A stretch of DNA of 64,000 nucleotides from SG8-30 sp963695155 (GTDB lineage: Bacteria > Pseudomonadota > Gammaproteobacteria > Steroidobacterales > Steroidobacteraceae), in NCBI GenBank assembly GCA_963695155.1, contig CAVOGD010000007.1, forward strand, positions 372,001-436,000, written 5' to 3'. Positions 59,317 through 64,000 of the stretch are shown here, one piece after another. The notes below the pieces were generated by a model that worked only from the letters and a program-made list of their open reading frames with translations, was not told the DNA's origin and ran no database searches. How positions within the stretch are numbered: position 1 is the first letter of the stretch; every line of letters begins with the position of its first letter. The translations under genes were made by a program, and so were the position numbers.

Positions 59317-61082
59317 TGGACGACCGCAATGCCGCACGCGACCCGGGACTGGCCAACCTGCAGTTCGCGCGCACGCTGATCGACGGGCTGCAGGCGGCCG
59401 GCGCCGCGGCCGCGGTGATCTGCCCCGGCTCGCGCTCGACGCCGCTGGCGCTGGCGGTCGCCGAATGCGCATCGCTGCCGCACAGCGTGCACATCGACGA
59501 GCGCAGCGCCGCCTTCTATGCGCTCGGCCGGGCCAAGGCCACCGGCCGGCCGGTGCTGCTCTTGTGCACCTCCGGGACCGCCGCCGCCAACTTCCTGCCG
59601 GCCATCGCCGAGGCGCACCACGCACGCGTTCCCCTGGTCGTGCTGACCGCCGACCGGCCGCCGGAGTTGCGCGCCTGGGGCGCGGCGCAGACCATGGAGC
59701 AGCGCACGCTGTACACCGGCTTCACGCGCTGGTCCGAGGAGGCGCCCTGCCCCGGTGAACGCGAAGGCGAAGCGGCCTACGCCGCCGCCCTGGCCCGCCG
59801 CGCCTTCGGCGAGGCGACCGGTCCGGCGCCCGGTCCCGTGCATCTGAACCTGCCGTTCCGCGAGCCGCTGGCACCCGCGATCGTCGAGCCCGGCGCGCCG
59901 CCGGCGGCGCTGCACGCGCAGCCCGTTGCGAACCCCGCATCGGGCCTCGGCTTCGACGCGCTGGCCACCGAACTGCGAGCCGCCGGCCGCGGCGTGCTGC
60001 TGTTCGGCCCCGATGCGCCACATCCGGCGCTGGCGGCGACGGCGCAGGCGCTGGGCGCCGCGCTGGGCTGGCCCGTCATCGCCGACCCGGCTTCGGGCCT
60101 GCGCGCCGGCGGCCCACCCGACGGCGGGCCGTTGCACGGCGCCGACCTGCTGCTGCACGACGCCGACCTCGCGGCGGCGCTGCACCCTGAGCTCGTCATC
60201 CGCTGCGGCGCCGCGCCGACCAGCGCCACGCTGACCCGCTGGCTGGGGCTGCACGGCGCGGCCGACCTGTGGCTGGTGGACCCGGCCGGCGGCTACCGCG
60301 ATCCGCAGCATCGCGCCTCGCGCATGCTGCGCGCGACGTCGCAAGAGTTCTGCGCCGCCCTCGCCGGCCGGCTGGCCTCCACACCGGCCACGGATACTGC
60401 GTGGCTCGGGCGCTGGCGCGCCGCGGATGCCGCGGCGCGCGCCGCCGCCAGCGCTGCCCTCGATGCAGAGGACGCGTTCCTGACCCCGCACCTGGCCCGG
60501 GCCCTTTGGTCCTCGCTGCCGGCCGGCGCGGCGCTGTACGCGGCCAACAGCATGGCGATCCGCGAACTGGACGCCTACGCCGGTCCGCGTGAGCGGCCGC
60601 TGCGACTGTTCGCCAACCGCGGCGTCAACGGCATCGACGGCCTGGTGTCCTCGGCGCTGGGCGCCGCCGCCGCCTGGCCGGCGCCCACCGTGCTGTGGTG
60701 CGGTGACATCGCCCTGCTGCACGACGTCGGCGGCCTGCTCGCCGCGAGCCGGCTGGGCGCCGACCTGACCGTGGTAGTCAGCCATGACGACGGCGGCGGC
60801 ATCTTCGAGTACCTGCCGGTGGCGCGCGCCATCCCGCGGCCGCAGTTCGAGAGCCTGTTCGCGGTCGCGCACGGCACCGACCTGTGCGCACTCGCGCAGG
60901 GTTGCGGCTGGCAGGCCACGCGGGCCGGCTCGGTGGGCGCGTTCGACGCGGCGCTGGCCCGGGCGCTGGGCGGCGGCCGCCACCTCATCGAGGTGCCGGT
61001 GGACCGCGCCGCCAATACCGCCTTCCACCGGCGCCTGCACGGCGCCGTGCGCGAGGCGCTGCGGGACGGGCCCCGGGCATGA
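59316..61082 (+). CDS. menD: SEPHCHC synthase MenD
   Basis: MenD, a thiamine diphosphate enzyme, condenses isochorismate with 2-oxoglutarate. The 588-residue product has VICPGSRSTPLALAVAE, the conserved glutamate in IDERSAAFYALGRA, LTADRPPELRAWGAAQTM, and the ThDP motif region from CGDIALLHDVGGLLAAS to VVSHDDGGGIFEYLP. A GGGGAG lies 6-7 bases before ATG at 59316, which overlaps the menF stop. Length is normal. Confidence 0.95.
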   Translation: MDDRNAARDPGLANLQFARTLIDGLQAAGAAAAVICPGSRSTPLALAVAECASLPHSVHIDERSAAFYALGRAKATGRPVLLLCTSGTAAANFLPAIAEAHHARVPLVVLTADRPPELRAWGAAQTMEQRTLYTGFTRWSEEAPCPGEREGEAAYAAALARRAFGEATGPAPGPVHLNLPFREPLAPAIVEPGAPPAALHAQPVANPASGLGFDALATELRAAGRGVLLFGPDAPHPALAATAQALGAALGWPVIADPASGLRAGGPPDGGPLHGADLLLHDADLAAALHPELVIRCGAAPTSATLTRWLGLHGAADLWLVDPAGGYRDPQHRASRMLRATSQEFCAALAGRLASTPATDTAWLGRWRAADAAARAAASAALDAEDAFLTPHLARALWSSLPAGAALYAANSMAIRELDAYAGPRERPLRLFANRGVNGIDGLVSSALGAAAAWPAPTVLWCGDIALLHDVGGLLAASRLGADLTVVVSHDDGGGIFEYLPVARAIPRPQFESLFAVAHGTDLCALAQGCGWQATRAGSVGAFDAALARALGGGRHLIEVPVDRAANTAFHRRLHGAVREALRDGPRA

Positions 61083-61927
61083 GCGCGCGGCCGCTGCCCG
61101 TCGATGACCGGGGCACGGGGCCGCCGCTGCTGCTCTTGCACGGCTTCACCGGCAGCGCGCGCGGCATGGCCGGACTCGCCGAGGCGCTGGCCGGCGATTA
61201 CCGCACGCTGGTGCCCGAGCTGCCCGGGCACGGGCGCTCGCTGGCGCGGGACGCCGCCGCGCGCTGCGCTTTCGCGGACTGCGTGGACGACCTGCTGGCA
61301 ACCCTGGCCGCGACCGGCCACGACCGCGCCCACTGGCTGGGCTATTCCATGGGCGCGCGGCTGGCGCTCGGCTGCGCCGTGCGGCGGCCCGCCGCCGTGG
61401 TCTCGCTGGTGCTGGTCGGCGCGCGTGCCGGCATCCTGGACCCGACGCAGCGCGCGGCGCGCCGTGCCGCGGACCAGGCGCTCGCCTGCCGCATCGAGCG
61501 CGACGGTGTCGAAGCCTTCGTCGACGAGTGGCTGTCCCAGCCGCTGTTCGACACGCAGCGCCGGCTCGGTCCCGCCTTCCTGGCCGCCGCGCGCGCCGAG
61601 CGCCTGGCGAACTCGGCCCGCGGCCTGGCGGACAGCCTGCGCGGGATGGGCCTCGGCGCCCAGCCGCCGCTGTTCGATGACCTGCCGCGCGTGGCGGCAC
61701 CCGTGCTGCTGGTGGCGGGCGCGCTCGACGAGCCCTTCGTCGCGGCGGCCCGTGACCTGCAACGGCGCCTGCCGCAGGCCGAGGTCTGTGAATTGGCGGA
61801 CGCCGGCCACGCCGCGCATCTCGAGCAGGCCGGGCCGTTCATCGCCGTCGTCCGTGACTTCCTGCGCCGCGTGGACCAGACGGCGCACGCCGAACAACCG
61901 AGGCCATCCATGGAGACCCTGTCATGA
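61079..61927 (+). CDS. menH: SHCHC synthase MenH (alpha/beta hydrolase)
   Basis: MenH eliminates pyruvate from SEPHCHC. The 282-residue alpha/beta hydrolase has LLLLHGFTGSARGMAGL, PELPGHGRSLA, the nucleophile elbow GYSMGARLAL and the catalytic His in DAGHAAHLE. The position between menD and menB supports MenH rather than another hydrolase. ATG at 61079 overlaps the menD stop, and the stop overlaps menB. Confidence 0.9.
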   Translation: MSARPLPVDDRGTGPPLLLLHGFTGSARGMAGLAEALAGDYRTLVPELPGHGRSLARDAAARCAFADCVDDLLATLAATGHDRAHWLGYSMGARLALGCAVRRPAAVVSLVLVGARAGILDPTQRAARRAADQALACRIERDGVEAFVDEWLSQPLFDTQRRLGPAFLAAARAERLANSARGLADSLRGMGLGAQPPLFDDLPRVAAPVLLVAGALDEPFVAAARDLQRRLPQAEVCELADAGHAAHLEQAGPFIAVVRDFLRRVDQTAHAEQPRPSMETLS

Positions 61928-62772
61928 CCGAGACCCGCCCGGGGGCCGTCGCCGGCCCGCCCGACTGGAAGGCCGTGCGCAAGTACGAGGACATCCGCTA
62001 CGAGCAGGACCACGGCCTCGCCAAGGTCACCATCTGCCGGCCCGAGGTTCGCAACGCGTTCCGCCCGAAGACCGTCTTCGAGCTGCTCGACGCGTTCACG
62101 CGCGCCCGCGAGGACCAGTCCATCGGCGTGGTCATCCTCACGGGTGAAGGCGACCTCGCGTTCTGCTCGGGCGGCGACCAGCGGATCCGCGGCGACGAGG
62201 GCTACGTGGGCGACGACGGCGTGCCGCGGCTCAACGTGCTCGACCTGCAGCGGCTGATCCGCACCATGCCCAAGCCCGTGATCGCCGCCGTCGCCGGCTA
62301 TGCGATCGGCGGCGGACATGTGCTGCACGTGATCTGCGACCTGACGATCGCGGCCGACAACGCGCGCTTCGGCCAGACCGGCCCGCGGGTCGGATCCTTC
62401 GACGGCGGCTTCGGCGCATCCTACCTGGCGCGCATCGTGGGCCAGAAGAAGGCCCGCGAGATCTGGTACCTGTGCGAGCAGTACGACGCGCAGCAGGCGC
62501 TGGCCATGGGCCTGGTCAACAAGGTCGTGCCGCTGGCCGAGCTGGAAGCGACCGCGGTGGCCTGGGGACGGCGCATCCTGCAGCACAGCCCGACCGCGAT
62601 CCGCTGCCTGAAGGCGGCCATGAACGCCGACTGCGACGGCCAGGCGGGGCTGCAGGAACTCGCCGGCCAGGCGACCCAGCTGTTCTACATGACCGAGGAA
62701 GCGCAGGAGGGACGCGACGCCTACAACCAGCGGCGTGCGCCCGACTTCTCGCGATTCCCCTGGCGGCCGTGA
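61924..62772 (+). CDS. menB: 1,4-dihydroxy-2-naphthoyl-CoA synthase MenB
   Basis: MenB closes the second ring of the naphthoquinone. The 282-residue crotonase-fold product has CRPEVRNAFRPKTVFELL, CSGGDQRIRGDEGYVGDDG, AVAGYAIGGGHVLHVICDL and FGQTGPRVGSFDGGFGASYLAR. The SGGDQ block and bicarbonate-binding-type residues are as in MenB, not other crotonases. The stop overlaps menA. Confidence 0.95.
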   Translation: MTETRPGAVAGPPDWKAVRKYEDIRYEQDHGLAKVTICRPEVRNAFRPKTVFELLDAFTRAREDQSIGVVILTGEGDLAFCSGGDQRIRGDEGYVGDDGVPRLNVLDLQRLIRTMPKPVIAAVAGYAIGGGHVLHVICDLTIAADNARFGQTGPRVGSFDGGFGASYLARIVGQKKAREIWYLCEQYDAQQALAMGLVNKVVPLAELEATAVAWGRRILQHSPTAIRCLKAAMNADCDGQAGLQELAGQATQLFYMTEEAQEGRDAYNQRRAPDFSRFPWRP

Positions 62773-63644
62773 GCACGCGCTCGGCCTGGTGGCTCGCGGC
62801 GCGGCCGGCCACGCTGACCGCGTCGACGGCGCCGGTGCTGGTCGGCACCGGCGTCGCATGGTCGGAGGGACTGTTCGCCGCGGGCCCCGCGCTGGCTGCG
62901 CTGCTCGGCGCCCTGCTGCTGCAGGTCGGCGCGAATTTCGCCAACGACGTGTTCGATTTCGAGCGTGGCGCCGACACCGAGCACAGGAAGGGCCCGCAGC
63001 GCGCCACGCAGTCGGGCTGGATCACGCCCACGCAGATGAAGCGGGCGATGTGGCTGGCCTTCGGCGCCGCCATGGCGACCGGCGTGTACCTCGCCAGCGT
63101 GGCCGGCTGGCCCGTCGTGGCGCTGGGCCTCGCCGCCATCGCGGCGGCCTACCTGTACACGGGAGGCCCGAAGCCCTACGGCTACCTGGGCCTGGGCGAC
63201 GTCGCGGTGTTCCTGTTCTTCGGCTTCGGCGCCGTCGTCGGCACCTACTACGTGCAGGCGCTTGCCGTTTCGTGGCTGGCCGTGCTGGCGGCCGTCCCGA
63301 TCGGCGCGCTGGCCACGGCCATCCTCGCGGTCAACAACCTGCGCGACATCGAGACGGACGCGCAGGCCGGCAAGCGCACGCTCGCGGTGCGCATCGGCGA
63401 CGGCCCGACGCGCGTGTACTACCTGCTGCTGCTGACCGTGGCCTATGCGCTGCCGGCGCTCCTGTGGTGGTTCGGCCATGCCGGCCCGTGGGTGCTGTTG
63501 TGCTGGCTGTCGCTGCCGCTGGGCCTGCGCGTCGCCGCCCGCATGCGCCACGAGCGGGGCCTCGCGCTGAACGGCTGCCTGGTCCGCACCGCGCGGCTCG
63601 AGGTCGTGTTCGGCCTCTTGTTCGCGCTGGGCCTGGCCTTGTGA
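62769..63644 (+). CDS. menA: 1,4-dihydroxy-2-naphthoate polyprenyltransferase MenA
   Basis: MenA attaches the polyprenyl chain to dihydroxynaphthoate in the inner membrane. The 291-residue product has about eight membrane segments and the two UbiA-type motifs: NDVFDFERGADT in the first loop and NNLRDIETDAQAGKRTLAVRIG in the second. GTG at 62769 overlaps the menB stop and places STRSAWWLAARPATL at the N-terminus. The stop overlaps menC. Confidence 0.94.
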   Translation: MSTRSAWWLAARPATLTASTAPVLVGTGVAWSEGLFAAGPALAALLGALLLQVGANFANDVFDFERGADTEHRKGPQRATQSGWITPTQMKRAMWLAFGAAMATGVYLASVAGWPVVALGLAAIAAAYLYTGGPKPYGYLGLGDVAVFLFFGFGAVVGTYYVQALAVSWLAVLAAVPIGALATAILAVNNLRDIETDAQAGKRTLAVRIGDGPTRVYYLLLLTVAYALPALLWWFGHAGPWVLLCWLSLPLGLRVAARMRHERGLALNGCLVRTARLEVVFGLLFALGLAL

Positions 63645-64000
63645 AGCTGCGGGCCGCATGGGTGCGTCCGTACACCCTGCGGCTGGCGCGGCCGCTGGAA
63701 ACCGCCCAGGGCCTGTTCGCGACCCGTCCGGGCGTGCTGCTCGAACTGCAGGACACGGAAGGCCACCACGGCTTCGGCGAGTCCGCGCCGTGGCCCGGGT
63801 TCGGCACGGAGACCCTCGCCGAGTCGCGTGCGGCGCTCGAGCGCGCCGCGCTGCTGCTGCAGGACATGGACCTTGAACCGGGCGAATGGGCCGCGCCGTT
63901 GACGGACTGCCTGCGGCGCGCGCCCGCCGCACGCGCCGCGCTGGACGGCGCGCTGTGGGACCTGGCCGCGCAGCGGGCCGGCCTGCCGCTGGCGGCGCTG
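63641..64000 (+). CDS. menC: o-Succinylbenzoate synthase MenC (cut by window end)
   Basis: The 120 visible codons match the enolase-superfamily N-terminal domain: YTLRLARPLETAQGLFATRPGV, GFGESAPWPGFGTETLAES, and ARAALDGALWDLAAQRAGLPLA at the edge. MenC dehydrates SHCHC to o-succinylbenzoate. GTG at 63641 overlaps the menA stop. The catalytic lysines lie beyond the window. MenE would be expected further on. Confidence 0.9.
   Translation, partial: MKLRAAWVRPYTLRLARPLETAQGLFATRPGVLLELQDTEGHHGFGESAPWPGFGTETLAESRAALERAALLLQDMDLEPGEWAAPLTDCLRRAPAARAALDGALWDLAAQRAGLPLAAL

Overview
The window is a stretch of very GC-rich (roughly 70 percent by eye), almost fully coding chromosome from a gammaproteobacterium. 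The evidence is the gene order. A dcw cell-wall cluster led by mraZ sits next to rnpB, rsmI, lpoA and yraN. Then come sspB, petABC, an HtrA protease, murA, ibaG, and kdsD-kdsC-lptC-lptA-lptB-rpoN-hpf-rapZ. This is a shortened form of a long gene string that I recall from Pseudomonas and its relatives. The genus cannot be read from the sequence. The absence of PTS genes and the presence of pyrophosphate enzymes suggest a lineage near Xanthomonadales, Nevskiales or Steroidobacterales, but that is inference. No phage, insertion sequence, CRISPR array, tRNA or rRNA gene was recognised.

Layout. 1-9997: dcw cluster on the minus strand (mraZ, rsmH, ftsL, ftsI, murE, murF, mraY, murD, ftsW cut by the window edge), almost all with start-stop overlaps, behind one strong promoter with a four-copy MraZ operator. 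10162-13677: RNase P RNA, rsmI, and divergent lpoA-yraN. 13687-16866: sspB and the cytochrome bc1 operon petABC. 16911-19673: DegS-type protease, then murA and ibaG. 19811-27432: lipopolysaccharide genes kdsD, kdsC, lptC, lptA, lptB, then rpoN, hpf, rapZ, mgtE. 27400-31345: patatin-like lipase, exported peroxiredoxin, MoxR ATPase and VWA protein. 31346-31729: a non-coding island with two long related hairpins and short palindromes. 31730-39950: acylase and a central carbon operon (tkt, gap, pgk, pyk). 40091-44583: metK, an SAH riboswitch, ahcY, cpdA and a TraB-like protein. 44720-51855: hemL, a CPBP protease, LonN, ubiX, mpl, an unknown membrane protein, rnd and adk. 52029-55490: pyrophosphate-dependent phosphofructokinase and a proton-pumping pyrophosphatase, ending in a clear terminator. 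55517-64000: nhaC and a divergent menaquinone operon ubiE-menF-D-H-B-A-C, with menC cut by the window end.

How the genes work together. The window holds the whole route from UDP-GlcNAc enolpyruvyl transfer (murA) to lipid I (mraY), except murB and murC, plus division transpeptidase, flippase-class SEDS protein, synthase activator LpoA and a peptide recycling ligase (mpl). It holds Kdo synthesis steps and the periplasmic Lpt bridge. Energy genes cover bc1, menaquinone synthesis and a pyrophosphate economy (pfp and hppA). Methyl-cycle genes metK and ahcY are separated by a riboswitch that senses the product AhcY removes.

Points that stand out. lptC and rnd each appear to carry a one-base frameshift, at the start and near the end respectively. 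The nitrogen PTS genes usually next to hpf and rapZ are missing, as are sspA, diaA and the mla genes from their usual places. The paired hairpins at 31507-31715 look like an uncharacterised repeat family. I see no clear candidate for a wholly new multi-gene system; the MoxR-VWA-peroxiredoxin set is the least understood functional unit.
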